This document shows, one piece after another, positions 55,111 to 64,000 of a DNA stretch of 64,000 nt; position 1 is the first letter of the stretch; each line of letters begins with the position of its first letter. The stretch lies in contig SUXS01000002.1 of the NCBI GenBank assembly GCA_015060865.1, positions 134,674 to 198,673 of the forward strand. Reading direction: 5' to 3'. The position numbers and the translations under genes are program-made. The DNA comes from Bacteroidales bacterium (lineage in GTDB: Bacteria; Bacteroidota; Bacteroidia; Bacteroidales; Bacteroidaceae). Below the pieces are notes generated by a model, which saw only the letters and a list, made by a program, of their open reading frames with translations, did not search any database and had not been told where the DNA came from.

Positions 55111-57744
55111 TCATTTTACAAGATACTTGTCCACAATCGTGGTGCCACCTGCCAGTGTGCGACGACGGATCACGATACCCTTCTCGGGCGACAACGTGCG
55201 TGTGCCGCTCAGGGTGAAGTACTCGGTGGTGAGCACCACGCCGCTGTTCTCGGGATTCACGATGCCCGTATCCTCGGTGCTCTCAAGGCAGAAGATATAG
55301 GCGGGAGTGCTGGAGGTGTTCATCTTGTCGTAGGGCGACTTCCAGGTGTAGGCACCTGCCCAATAGAGGTTGTCGCTACGCTTGATGCAGCAGGCCTCGT
55401 CCTCCAGGTTGTACTTGTAGAAGGTAAAGGTATGCACAGCTGTGGCGTCTGCACCGGGGAGCACATAGCCGTCGAGGGTCATATAGCCATCCTCCGAGGT
55501 GATGACTGTGGCCGACGAACCTTCAAACTGTGTGAAGGTGAAGAGCTGCTTGTATACCGAGAGGTCCACACTGTTCTTCTCGGCATCGGCAATGATGGTA
55601 GCCGAGTCGGCCACGGCTGCGTAGAAGTGGTTGCCGGCAGAGTTCTTCTGGGTGATGTACTTCTCAGTGCCATCGAGGCGGATCTTATAGTTACCAGTCA
55701 CGATTACCTCGAACGGGATGCGCGAAGCGAGGAACTTATCTACCAATGTCTTCAGATCATACACCCAACGATCATACTCAGGTTGTGTGCTACCTGCAGC
55801 CTCAACAATGGCTGTAGCCGCAGCCACCGCATCGCCCAACTCGGTATAGATTGAGAGTGAGTACTGCCCGCCATCGGTACCTACACTATCGGCATACTGT
55901 TCCATGATGCCCTTGACACTGAGAAGGGTGTTGTTCAGCTCAGTGGGGTCGCCTACGCCGTAGGGGTCATACACATCCAGTCCCCAAGCCTTCACACCAG
56001 GCACGGTAAAAATGGAGTCTTCGTTGGCACGCGAGCATATGGCCAATCGGGTCACTTGAGTACCGGCACTACTGTTACGGTTACTGGTGTAGCAGTCCAG
56101 CTCGAGGGTCACACGGTCGCCCGAGCGCATGTTTACGTAGTAGGTAAAGTCGATGGGAGCCTTGCCGCCCTGACCGTCGTTAGCCACACTACCAAACTCT
56201 TTGGCATATACAAATTGCTCTTTGGGCACACTGGTAACCCCGTTCTGCAGGTATCGGCTACGGATCCAAAGCGGGTTCTCCACCTTGGCATTGGGGTTGG
56301 GACGATAACAGGCAAACTCAATCTTATAGACGCCTGCTTCGGGAGCAACGAACACATAAGCAGGAGCATGTGCCGTGGTAGGATGCAGGTTGGCATCGTC
56401 GGAGAGGTAGAGCCAGTCGCCCGTGCCCTTATACCAGGCTGCAACGGTAGCACTGCCAAACTTGCTACTGAAGTCGTGGTTAACAAAGAGGTTGTAGACA
56501 CCGGCGTTCACATCGTACCAGCAAAACTCCCATGGATTACCCGTATTGCTATCCATGGCGACCGAGTCTACCACTACCTTTCCCTCCCCATCGGTATACA
56601 CGAGCAGATAGTTTCCTTCGCAAGTGTAGTCTGTGACGATCTTCGACAATTGAAGCTGACGCCATGCATCATCCAACAGAACGATGTATTCGGCACAATT
56701 GAGGTCGAATACCCTTTCGTCTTCCAGTGCAATTACAATTTGGTCTATAACGGCAAGAAGGAGAGAGTACTGCTCTTGGCCATACTCGCCAAACTCCGTA
56801 CCGAACTCCATCTCTTCGGTTGCTGCCTCATATTCATCGATTTTATCCCAGAGCTCCTGCAACTCATCTTTGGCATAGGCATCCACATAGCCCTCTACGG
56901 CCTGGGCAGTAGCAGCGTCGACCTTCTCCACGGTCAGGTTGCGGTAGAAGGTGCGGCTCCACCACCCGTGTCCCCAGTCGCCACCGGCGCCATTCATCTT
57001 GGCGGTGTTGACCTCAAAGGACACCTTGTCGCCAGCCTTGGCACTGAAGGCCATGGCAAAGTCGGTAGGCTCCTGCGCCACGAACTTCTGCATGGCGCCC
57101 CCTGCGAGGTTGCCGCTCGCTCCGTCGTAGTCGGGGTGCAGACCGCTCACAGCACCATAGTTAAAGGCCAGGCCCATGGGAGCACCCTTGTCCTGCTCAT
57201 CAAAAGCGTAGCGGAAACGCGGTACGATGTCGAGCGAAGCGATCCATGTGTCGCCATCCTCACGAATAACCGTACCATTCACTTTATAGTATCCGTCCTC
57301 GGGCACCGTGAAGGTCACCACCGAGGTGTACACATCGTTACCTATCACCTCGTAACCAAACCCCTCGCGAGAATCCTGAGCCACGTAGATGAAACTCTCC
57401 AGACTATTAGCACGAACAGGCTCGGTAAACTCCAGGTCACACCATGCCCAGCGAACGTTGCTGGCCCAGGTAAACTCACCCGCAGGCTCCACGCCGTCGA
57501 TCTCGGTGATGAACTGTCCGCCCACACGCTCGGGCTGGTAGATATCGAGGTAGTTGCAGGTGCTCTTGTCGGTATACATCGACAACTTGCTGTAAACTCC
57601 CGTCTCGTAGGTGTATTTCTCAAAACTCCACTGGGCATCGCCGCCATTGGCGAAGGTCTCAGCGCTCATGTCGTTCAGCCGATAGGTTTGGGCCGATAGG
57701 GTGGCCGTCAATGCGAGGCCGATAAGTAAAAGTTTGCTTCTCAT
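55111..57744 (-). CDS. large exported hypothetical protein, modular
   Basis: 877 residues with a signal peptide (ending LSAQ). Two similar modules can be seen (EDGYYKVNGTVIRED with SWIASLDI, and APEAGVYKIEFACYRPNP with SGDRVTLELDCYTSN), resembling secreted discoidin-like or glycan-binding sandwich modules. A helical linker (around EYEAATEEMEFGTEF) separates them. The last 30 residues (LSGTRTLSPEKGIVIRRR) resemble the C-terminal tails of Bacteroidales secreted proteins. Its position beside hydrolase genes suggests polysaccharide binding, but no enzyme motif was found. Confidence 0.6.
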   Translation of the reverse strand: MRSKLLLIGLALTATLSAQTYRLNDMSAETFANGGDAQWSFEKYTYETGVYSKLSMYTDKSTCNYLDIYQPERVGGQFITEIDGVEPAGEFTWASNVRWAWCDLEFTEPVRANSLESFIYVAQDSREGFGYEVIGNDVYTSVVTFTVPEDGYYKVNGTVIREDGDTWIASLDIVPRFRYAFDEQDKGAPMGLAFNYGAVSGLHPDYDGASGNLAGGAMQKFVAQEPTDFAMAFSAKAGDKVSFEVNTAKMNGAGGDWGHGWWSRTFYRNLTVEKVDAATAQAVEGYVDAYAKDELQELWDKIDEYEAATEEMEFGTEFGEYGQEQYSLLLAVIDQIVIALEDERVFDLNCAEYIVLLDDAWRQLQLSKIVTDYTCEGNYLLVYTDGEGKVVVDSVAMDSNTGNPWEFCWYDVNAGVYNLFVNHDFSSKFGSATVAAWYKGTGDWLYLSDDANLHPTTAHAPAYVFVAPEAGVYKIEFACYRPNPNAKVENPLWIRSRYLQNGVTSVPKEQFVYAKEFGSVANDGQGGKAPIDFTYYVNMRSGDRVTLELDCYTSNRNSSAGTQVTRLAICSRANEDSIFTVPGVKAWGLDVYDPYGVGDPTELNNTLLSVKGIMEQYADSVGTDGGQYSLSIYTELGDAVAAATAIVEAAGSTQPEYDRWVYDLKTLVDKFLASRIPFEVIVTGNYKIRLDGTEKYITQKNSAGNHFYAAVADSATIIADAEKNSVDLSVYKQLFTFTQFEGSSATVITSEDGYMTLDGYVLPGADATAVHTFTFYKYNLEDEACCIKRSDNLYWAGAYTWKSPYDKMNTSSTPAYIFCLESTEDTGIVNPENSGVVLTTEYFTLSGTRTLSPEKGIVIRRRTLAGGTTIVDKYLVK

Positions 57745-58176
57745 AATAATTTGATATGTTAATATTGTTTTGCAGATTCTCGTATGTGCAATTTTACCCT
57801 ACAAATATACAAAAATTATTAGCATATCATTCCCTCCATCAAAGAAACTATATGTTTATTTCTATCGGTACACACAAAACAACATTATCTATCATATTTA
57901 CAGTACGATACAAACCATTCTGCACATTCCACCGCAATAGAGATGGAATAACGTCTGCCATCCCGAGCGGTAAACTTAAAAGACCGCAGGCTCTCACACG
58001 CCGCCTACCAAAGTAGCCAACCACGTTCTACTACCAGCGGCAACGAATCCGAGGCCCCATATCTACTACAGACAAACACGCCAAATATCTTAAACGACGG
58101 CATAGAGTACAAGTAACAGTGCCCACTATCGAGACAGCAAGGAAAAAGAGGACAGGAAGTTCGTAATCACCGGTGG

Positions 58177-60462
58177 TCAGTTGGCAATCTTGAATCCTAC
58201 GAAGACGGTACGTGGCTGTGTGGGGCCGTAGAAATAACCCGAGTCGCGGAACTCGCCTTGGTCGAGATCGGATTGGAAATGGTTGAGGATATTCTGCACC
58301 CCCGTGTTGACCTGTAGCTTGATGTGGTCGTGCAACACGAAGGTGTAGTTGAACTTCACGTTGAGGTCGAAGAAGTGGGGCGTGGTCTCCATACGGTCTT
58401 CGGTGATGAAGCCTGCATAGTGAGGCACAATCATCTCCCCCGTGTAGGTACCCGAGAGCGAGAAGTCGAAGTTCTTGACGGGCGCCGAGGTGAAGGTGAA
58501 GTAGCCGTAGTAGTCGGGGGTGCGCATCATACGGGTGGTAAACTGCCCCTCGCTCCACTCCTCGGGGGTGTTGTAGCGGCTGCGCTGGGCGGTGAAGCCG
58601 AGGCTCAGCACGGCCTCCTTGCCATGGGCCAGCTTGGCGTCGAGGTTGGCGCCGTATACGCGGGCGCCATCGCCGTTGCGGCGCTCCTTGATGGCATAGC
58701 CGTTGGCATCGTGGCCGATGTCTTCGAGGATGAACACGTCGTTCAGCCCCGTATAGAATCCCTCGACGAGCACGTTGGCCTGCCAGTGTCCGAGGGTGGT
58801 GGTGTAGTCGACCGAGCCGCTGAAGCTGTTTGAACGTTCCTCGCGCAGTCCGTCGGCCAGCCTGATCAGTACGCCCTCACCGCCTACGGCCGTTACGTGC
58901 AGGTCCTCGTCATAGGCTTGGGGAGCACGGAAGCCCGTAGAGTAAGTGAAGCGTGCCTGGAAGGTCTCCTGCGGTTTGTAGAGGAGGTTGACACGCGGAC
59001 TCAGGATGGGGCGCTCGATGAGGTTGTGCTTGTCCACACGGCCGCCTGCCAAGAGGGTGAAATCCTGTATCTTCCACTCGTTCTGCACGAAGGCGCTGGC
59101 GATGCGCACATCCTGCTGCATGTCGCGTTGGTAGCCCACCATGATGTCGTGGAGGGCGTTGTGCTGGTACTCCAGTCCGCCGGTAAACACTGAGGGGGCG
59201 AAGAGGAAGCGCTCGTAGTTGCCCACATACATGGCTCCTGCTACCCAGGTGAGGTCATTGGTCTTGCCATAGGCCGCCGTGTCGCGTTGGGCGCCGTAGT
59301 AGCTGTCGCGGTCGGTATGCTGCAGCGAGGCGTAGGCCGATAGCTTGTGCTTGTACTCGTCCCAGAAGTGGTCGTAGCTCACGCCGCCGCTATTGATGAT
59401 GTGCTTGGTCTGCTCGGTGATATCGGTCTGGTGCGGTTGCAGGTCAAACTTGTTGCCTCCACGGCGCAGCTCGTTGGTGGTGTGGTACTCCACGTTGAGG
59501 CGGCTGAACTGCGTGGGGCGGTAGTAGGCACGCAGTCCGAAGGTGTTCAGATTGAGCAATCCCAGCTCAGAGAAGGTGTCGCCATCGTGGTCGTAGGGGT
59601 TGCGGTTGCGGTAGCTCTGATACATGGCGATGCCGTATGAGTTGTCCTTGGCCACGAGTGAAACGTTGGCCCCCATATACTGCTCCCACGACTTGCCGCC
59701 GAGGTTCGACAGGGTGCTCGTCACCTGGAACGAGTTGCTGATGGGGTCCTTGGTGATGATGTTGATGGTACCGCCCACGGCATTGGCCCCGAAGAGGGCC
59801 GATCCGCCTCCGCGCACCACCTCCACGCGGTCAATCATATTGGTGGGTATCTGCTCCAGCCCGTACACCCCGCTCAGGGCACTGATGATGGGGCGCGAGT
59901 TGATGAGGATCTGCGAATAGGGCCCGTCGAGGCCATTGATGCGCACCTGCGGGAAACCACAGTTCTGGCAATTGTTCTCCACGCGTAAGCCCGACTGGAA
60001 GTTGAGCGACTTGGCCAGGTCGGTGCTGTTGACCGTCTCGAAGAGGATGGGGCTGAGCACGTTGACCACCACGGGTGCATCGCGTCGGCTCACCTCGTTG
60101 CGGCTGGCCGATACCACCACTTCGTCGACCATCACCGCCTCCTCCTCGAGCGGAAAGTGCACTACAGCCATGTATTCGCTGCCCACTACGATGCTCTTCT
60201 CCAGGGTGCGGTAGCCCACGGCCGACACGCGCAGCACGTAGGTGCCCTCGGGAAGGTTTTTAAACTGGAACTGCCCCGCCTCGTTCGACACTGTTCCATG
60301 GTCGGTACCTACAATGAGTATCGTTGCATAAGGAATATCCTCCTCAGAATCTTTCTCAATGACATGACCGGCAATCGTGTATCCCTCGCGAACGGGATTA
60401 TTGGCAAATACTACCTGCATACCTATCACAAACGCAGACAACACAAACAAACTTTTTTTCAT
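58177..60462 (-). CDS. TonB-dependent outer-membrane receptor
   Basis: 761 residues starting MKKSLFVLSAFVIGMQVVFA (signal peptide). Order: carboxypeptidase-regulatory-like domain (about 28-110, ASAVGYRTL), plug domain with NNCQNCGFPQVRINGLDGP and VEVVRGGGSALFGANAVGG, then the 22-strand barrel ending in RTVFVGFKIAN. It imports a bulky ligand using TonB energy. No SusD partner follows, so it is more like a siderophore, heme or cobalamin type receptor than a glycan transporter. Ligand unknown. The gap 57745-58176 holds no gene I can support. Confidence 0.88.
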   Translation of the reverse strand: MKKSLFVLSAFVIGMQVVFANNPVREGYTIAGHVIEKDSEEDIPYATILIVGTDHGTVSNEAGQFQFKNLPEGTYVLRVSAVGYRTLEKSIVVGSEYMAVVHFPLEEEAVMVDEVVVSASRNEVSRRDAPVVVNVLSPILFETVNSTDLAKSLNFQSGLRVENNCQNCGFPQVRINGLDGPYSQILINSRPIISALSGVYGLEQIPTNMIDRVEVVRGGGSALFGANAVGGTINIITKDPISNSFQVTSTLSNLGGKSWEQYMGANVSLVAKDNSYGIAMYQSYRNRNPYDHDGDTFSELGLLNLNTFGLRAYYRPTQFSRLNVEYHTTNELRRGGNKFDLQPHQTDITEQTKHIINSGGVSYDHFWDEYKHKLSAYASLQHTDRDSYYGAQRDTAAYGKTNDLTWVAGAMYVGNYERFLFAPSVFTGGLEYQHNALHDIMVGYQRDMQQDVRIASAFVQNEWKIQDFTLLAGGRVDKHNLIERPILSPRVNLLYKPQETFQARFTYSTGFRAPQAYDEDLHVTAVGGEGVLIRLADGLREERSNSFSGSVDYTTTLGHWQANVLVEGFYTGLNDVFILEDIGHDANGYAIKERRNGDGARVYGANLDAKLAHGKEAVLSLGFTAQRSRYNTPEEWSEGQFTTRMMRTPDYYGYFTFTSAPVKNFDFSLSGTYTGEMIVPHYAGFITEDRMETTPHFFDLNVKFNYTFVLHDHIKLQVNTGVQNILNHFQSDLDQGEFRDSGYFYGPTQPRTVFVGFKIAN

Positions 60463-60666
60463 AGTTAACATCATACCTCAAAAAACTTATTTAGACTTAA
60501 TTCAAATAAATCGCCTGCAAAAGTAATGCTTTTTTCACAATCAGAAAACACTTTTTGCAACTTTATTTAAACTAATTCTAAAAAAAGAAATGAAAAAGAA
60601 CCGAGGTAATAGGATAAAAAATCCGATTTTATACACGCTATGCCAACTTTATTGGCCTATTTTTCG

Positions 60667-60674
60667 TATCTTTG
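60667..60674 (+). promoter_or_regulatory. -7 box of the M64 peptidase gene
   Basis: TATCTTTG lies 28 bases before the start codon, with an A/T-rich TTTATTG at 60648-60654 in place of a clear -33 element. Confidence 0.5.
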
Positions 60675-60702
60675 TCCCCAACAACACTAATACAGCCTAT
60701 TT

Positions 60703-62046
60703 ATGCATATGCGCAATCTTTTATGGACTACCCTTGCCAGTCTCATGGCACTTTCCGTTTACGGACAGGAGGTAAAGTTTGAAGATTATTTCTTGCCCAA
60801 AAGCATGCGCCTCGACTACTACCATGCGGGTAATGCCGAGAACGAATACTTCTTTCTGGACGAGGTAATAGAAGAGCCCTATTGGGCTGGAAACAAGCAC
60901 TATCTAGTGGACGAACGCAATGTGGGAAACCATCAATTCCGCGTGATTGACAAGGCTACGGGACAAGTTATCTACTCGCGCGGCTACAACACGCTATTCA
61001 ACGAGTGGCAATGCACACCTGAAGCCAAGCAAACCTCGAAAGCCATGCCAGAGGGCATAGTGTTCCCCTACCCCAAGAAGGATGTCATCGTGGAATTCTA
61101 CACCCGTGAGAATGCTACGGGAAAGATGCACAAGAAATGGGACTACGAGATCGATACCGACAGCTACTTCGTGCGCAAGTCGCGCCCGAGCCTCCCGACA
61201 ATTGACATCCACTACACAGGAAATCCGGGTCAGCGGGTAGATGTGGTAATTATACCCGAAGGATACACCGAGAATGAAAAGGACAAGTTTATAGCCGCTG
61301 CCAAGGCCTTTTCCGAAGATATCCTCAGCTATCACCCTTACACAGAGTATAGCAGCAAGTTCAACTTTCGCGCCGTATGGGCATCCAGCGAAGAGTCAGG
61401 CGTGAGTATCCCCGGCGAGTATCTATGGCGCAGCACGGCGCTCAATGCCCATTACTACACCTTTGACTCGGAGCGTTATCAGATGGTAGAGGACTACCAA
61501 CGCGTACTCGACATTGCCGCCAACGTACCCTACGAGATTATCTACATCCTCACCAACTCACAAAAATATGGAGGAGGAGGCATATACAATCTCTACGGCA
61601 TGAGCGCAGCCAATATCCCAGGAGCCTCAACGCGCAAGACCTATAGCCATGAATTCGGGCACCTATTTGTGGGGCTGGCCGACGAGTATGTAGGAGGTAC
61701 GGAGATGAGCGACTTGTACTTCCCCGGTGTGGAGCCGTGGGAAGCAAATATCACCACCATCACCAACCTAGACAGCAAAGCATGGGGAGAGTTACTCCCC
61801 GAGGCCAATAGGGAAAAAGCTACCGACCATACAGGATGGGAACTCAACCCGCAGAATCCGGAGAGTCCAGACTATAACCCCAAGAAGCCTTGGCCACTTG
61901 GCATATACGAAGGTGGAGGATATCTGCAACAGGGAGTATACCGCCCTTGGCCCAACTGTATGATGAACTGGTTCCACCGCATTGATGTCTATTGTCCCGT
62001 GTGTGTGGAGGAGACCAAGCGGGTGATAGAGCTATACACCAAGTAA
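60703..62046 (+). CDS. exported M64 family metallopeptidase (IgA-peptidase-like)
   Basis: 447 residues with a signal peptide (LMALSVYGQ). The M64 N-terminal domain is followed by VDVVIIPEGYTENEKDKF and the zinc site SHEFGHLFVGLADEY with His316, Glu317 and His320. The family was named for an IgA-cleaving enzyme, but most members are uncharacterised. The start is either 60703 or the ATG two codons later. It stands alone with its own promoter and faces the methyltransferase gene tail to tail. Confidence 0.88.
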   Translation: MHMRNLLWTTLASLMALSVYGQEVKFEDYFLPKSMRLDYYHAGNAENEYFFLDEVIEEPYWAGNKHYLVDERNVGNHQFRVIDKATGQVIYSRGYNTLFNEWQCTPEAKQTSKAMPEGIVFPYPKKDVIVEFYTRENATGKMHKKWDYEIDTDSYFVRKSRPSLPTIDIHYTGNPGQRVDVVIIPEGYTENEKDKFIAAAKAFSEDILSYHPYTEYSSKFNFRAVWASSEESGVSIPGEYLWRSTALNAHYYTFDSERYQMVEDYQRVLDIAANVPYEIIYILTNSQKYGGGGIYNLYGMSAANIPGASTRKTYSHEFGHLFVGLADEYVGGTEMSDLYFPGVEPWEANITTITNLDSKAWGELLPEANREKATDHTGWELNPQNPESPDYNPKKPWPLGIYEGGGYLQQGVYRPWPNCMMNWFHRIDVYCPVCVEETKRVIELYTK

Positions 62047-62069
62047 GGCTTCTGCAACAGGGTCAGATA

Positions 62070-62804
62070 TCAGCGACTAGCACCGAGAGTAAGCTTGGCC
62101 AAATAGTCGTAATGTTCGCCTTCGCAGACAAGTTCGACCCCAAACCCGTACTGCCCGGCATAGTAGGCCAACGTATCAAAATCAATGTACAACCAATCGA
62201 AGGTATCTCCCTTGATGTTGCAGTACTGCATACGGAAATCCACCATCCCATAGTACTCACCGGCAATGTCGATAAGATATGAGCCGTCTTCCTCCTCGAA
62301 AAGATACTTGAGATCGCTCGAATCCATATAGATGCATCCACCAGGACGGAGTAGACGCTTCATGGTGCTGAAAAAGCGGCCCATACCCTCCAGATTGCCA
62401 ATGATGCCTGAACCATTCATCAACAGCAGGATGGTATCAAAAGTATCGGTCAGGCGAACATCGTAGAGATCTACGTTACGCGCATCAAGCACCCCTCTCT
62501 GGCGCATGGTATCAGTGGCAAGTTCCGATATGTCAATGGCCGTGACCGACTTGCCCATAGCTTGCAGAGCCAGCGCATGACAACCACTACCGGCACCCAC
62601 ATCCAGAATGGCGCCCTGCGAGAGGTCCAGTGCCCGGCGCTCTATATGGGGCATTTCGTTGTAGGTACGGAACAACTGCTCCACAGGAATCTCATCCTCG
62701 TCGAACTGGGAGGAGAACACGCGCAAGGTACTTGACTTTCCGTAGCGGAAATAATCGGCTATGGCATTACCCATAGGGTCTTTGTGAGGGGGAAGTATCG
62801 GCAT
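62070..62804 (-). CDS. class I SAM-dependent methyltransferase
   Basis: 244 residues. Motif I is ILDVGAGSGCHALALQ (Asp68 to Gly74), followed by VTAIDISELATDTM as motif II and a post-I region DTILLLMNGSGIIGN. The NGSG part resembles arsenite- or ubiquinone-type methyltransferases but is not diagnostic. The substrate is unknown. It is 23 bases from the convergent M64 gene. Confidence 0.85.
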   Translation of the reverse strand: MPILPPHKDPMGNAIADYFRYGKSSTLRVFSSQFDEDEIPVEQLFRTYNEMPHIERRALDLSQGAILDVGAGSGCHALALQAMGKSVTAIDISELATDTMRQRGVLDARNVDLYDVRLTDTFDTILLLMNGSGIIGNLEGMGRFFSTMKRLLRPGGCIYMDSSDLKYLFEEEDGSYLIDIAGEYYGMVDFRMQYCNIKGDTFDWLYIDFDTLAYYAGQYGFGVELVCEGEHYDYLAKLTLGASR

Positions 62805-62907
62805 AATATAACGTATTTTTCGTGTTTGGACTCAAGGTTTATGCCTTGACATGACTAGCCAACGCAACAAATCAAATGCAAAGGTAGTGATATTCATGAT
62901 TAATTAC

Positions 62908-62915
62908 TAAATTTG
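62908..62915 (+). promoter_or_regulatory. -7 box of the FNT gene
   Basis: TAAATTTG lies 27 bases before the start codon of the FNT-family gene. No -33 element was clear. Confidence 0.45.
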
Positions 62916-62942
62916 CATCCGCAGATTTATATATTTTCATTT

Positions 62943-63563
62943 ATGAACACGAAGACATTTCGCTCTGCGATACTCTCAGGAATTGCCGTAGGAATTGCCG
63001 GATGGGGATATTTGGCGTGTACGAATATAGTAGGAGCCGTACTTTTCTCATTTGGGCTGCTCACCGTGGTCAACTACAAGTTACCGCTTTATACAGGTAC
63101 GGCAGGCTTTATTCCCTTGCGCGACGAGGAAGGGCGCAGCTGCTGGCTGAAAGCTATAGGCAGGCTACTATTTATCCTATCCGGCAACATTGTCGGTTGC
63201 CTGCTGGTATCGCTGCTTGCACGTCTGTCACCCATGAACCTCGGAGAAGCTGCCCAGCGTATCATAGAAGCACGTTTGGCCATAGGTCCTCTACATGCAG
63301 GCCTGTTAGCCATAGGTTGCGGATTTATCATGACTACGGTGGTTACGTTTGCTCGTGAGGGCAAGCCACTGGCCCTTCTTTTCGGTGTCCCCCTATTCAT
63401 CAACTGCGGATTCCCGCATTGCCTGGCCGATGCATTTTACTACCTTACCGCGCCTATAGCCTACACTGGTGCCCACCTTGCACAGGTGGCAATACTCTAT
63501 CCTTGTTTGGTGGCAGGAAACTTTGTGGGCTGCAATCTATACCGCTTCATCAGCGTCAAATAG
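62943..63563 (+). CDS. formate/nitrite transporter (FNT) family protein
   Basis: 206 residues with about six membrane helices. The FNT pattern is visible in the helical repeats (NIVGAVLFSFGLLTVVNYKLPLYTG and NIVGCLLVSLLARLS). It is shorter than E. coli FocA (about 285). The central pore histidine is not seen at the usual place, so the channel may differ. It is predicted to conduct formate, nitrite or acetate-like anions. The start MNTKTFRSAILSG is preferred over upstream codons without membrane character. Confidence 0.75.
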   Translation: MNTKTFRSAILSGIAVGIAGWGYLACTNIVGAVLFSFGLLTVVNYKLPLYTGTAGFIPLRDEEGRSCWLKAIGRLLFILSGNIVGCLLVSLLARLSPMNLGEAAQRIIEARLAIGPLHAGLLAIGCGFIMTTVVTFAREGKPLALLFGVPLFINCGFPHCLADAFYYLTAPIAYTGAHLAQVAILYPCLVAGNFVGCNLYRFISVK

Positions 63564-63592
63564 GAACCCACACAAAAATGAGGAGAGTTGCC

Positions 63593-63765
63593 TCAACGAT
63601 ATAGGTTGTGATCAGAGATATAGGTTGCCACATCGGGATGCAGCATATGGTTGGCATTGCCTCCTAGGGCTATCAGGGCACGGATCTCAGTACTGCTATA
63701 GGGAAGAAGGGGGTAATCAGGCCCCAAAACAATGGGCTCCGAATGGGAATCTACCCGCAATTCCG
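63593..63765 (-). pseudogene. 3' end of nadD (nicotinate-nucleotide adenylyltransferase), fragment
   Basis: On the minus strand about 57 codons read PYSSTEIRALIALGGNAN, then HMLHPDVATYISDHNLYR and TGA. The SSTEIR motif followed by a short helix and Y...HNLY is the hallmark of the NadD C-terminus. Upstream of about 63765 the frame has no further NadD match and meets a TAA, so the rest of the gene is missing here. Confidence 0.6.
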
Positions 63766-63848
63766 AGGACGCTAAGGAGGAGGCTGGCCATATGCTCCAT
63801 CCTGATGTGGCACAATATATCCACCGACATAATCTTTACAAGCAATGA
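63752..63848 (+). pseudogene. second nadD-like 3' end, fragment, opposite orientation
   Basis: On the plus strand codons for STRNSEDAKEEAG, then HMLHPDVAQYIHRHNLYKQ end in TGA at 63846-63848. They align with the minus-strand fragment (HMLHPDVATYISDHNLYR). The TGA overlaps the next start codon by four bases (ATGA). It may be the remaining tail of a truncated nadD or of a NadD-related gene. Confidence 0.45.
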
Positions 63849-64000
63849 ACCGTACTTTTCTCACTTCCCTGCTCCTTGCTGCCATCTGTACCTTAGGTGC
63901 GCAGAACCTTCCTGTCCCATATCAACTTGCTCCGGACTATATGCAGCAGATGCTCTCTCAAGTGATAACCTCCGACTGTCGCGTTCTTAACATCAGCGAT
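63845..64000 (+). CDS. exported protein, partial (runs off the window)
   Basis: Only 52 residues are seen: a signal peptide (MNRTFLTSLLLAAICTLGAQ) and LPVPYQLAPDYMQQML. The start ATG is in the overlap with the preceding stop. Too little is present to name a family. Confidence 0.6.
   Translation, partial: MNRTFLTSLLLAAICTLGAQNLPVPYQLAPDYMQQMLSQVITSDCRVLNISD

Noticed and set aside
56056..57699. 547-codon plus-strand frame antisense to the large secreted protein
   Set aside because: The minus-strand protein has a signal peptide and structured modules, while this frame shows no coherent domain.
63469..63990. Plus-strand frame spanning the nadD fragments
   Set aside because: It crosses two fragments in another frame and reads as noise; the NadD motifs are in other frames.

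Overview
The window reads as a chromosome segment of a Bacteroidales bacterium, most likely a Prevotella-like member of the Prevotellaceae. The evidence is promoters of the Bacteroidetes type (TTTG, about 20 bases, then TAnnTTTG), DUF5107, DUF2264 and DUF6340-type proteins, TlpA lipoproteins with a C-terminal thioredoxin fold, a long SecA, a plant-glycan hydrolase set, and the AATT-heptamer and AAACTCAA-octamer repeats. No plasmid or complete prophage is visible. Genus is inferred, not proven.

Layout. 1-8.4 kb: a plus-strand operon with a promoter, an exported GH31 alpha-xylosidase-type enzyme, a XylE-like sugar symporter and a DUF5107/TPR protein. 8.4-9.4 kb: a gene-free kilobase holding a MITE-like nested inverted-repeat element. 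9.4-12 kb: an ECF sigma factor, a likely anti-sigma factor and two related secreted proteins. 12.1-22.6 kb: an array of five TlpA-type thioredoxin proteins. Four are lipoproteins whose upstream DNA and signal-peptide codons are nearly the same DNA repeat, although their mature parts differ. A Bro-N gene sits inside one further copy of this repeat, and a RhuM gene follows the array. 23.8-24.6 kb: a small inverted-repeat element and two orphan 3' gene ends. 24.6-26.8 kb: a lipid operon (CDP-alcohol transferase, GtrA, PlsC-like). 26.9-31.8 kb: two tRNA-Asp genes plus a tRNA fragment, then GNAT, GT2, RecR and hypothetical genes. 31.9-43.1 kb: housekeeping genes (secA, mtgA, topB, thioredoxin/rubredoxin) mixed with DUF genes. 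43.5-46.9 kb: tig-clpP-clpX. 47.0-57.7 kb: a minus-strand pentose and plant-glycan block (xylA, xylB, GH43, GH97, GH28-like, a large secreted protein). 58.2-64 kb: a TonB-dependent receptor, an M64 peptidase, a methyltransferase, an FNT channel, two inverted nadD 3' ends and the start of a secreted protein.

How it works together. The GH31 enzyme releases xylose from xyloglucan-like oligosaccharides, the symporter imports it, and XylA/XylB convert it to xylulose 5-phosphate. GH43, GH97 and GH28-like enzymes widen the substrate range. No SusC/SusD pair and no hybrid two-component regulator lie in this window, so capture and sensing must be encoded elsewhere.

The strongest candidate for something undescribed is the lipoprotein cassette array at 12.1-22.6 kb. 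Conservation there lies in the non-coding leader and the signal-peptide codons rather than in the mature proteins, which suggests recombination or gene conversion at the leader. Function, mobility and expression control are inferences that need comparison between strains.
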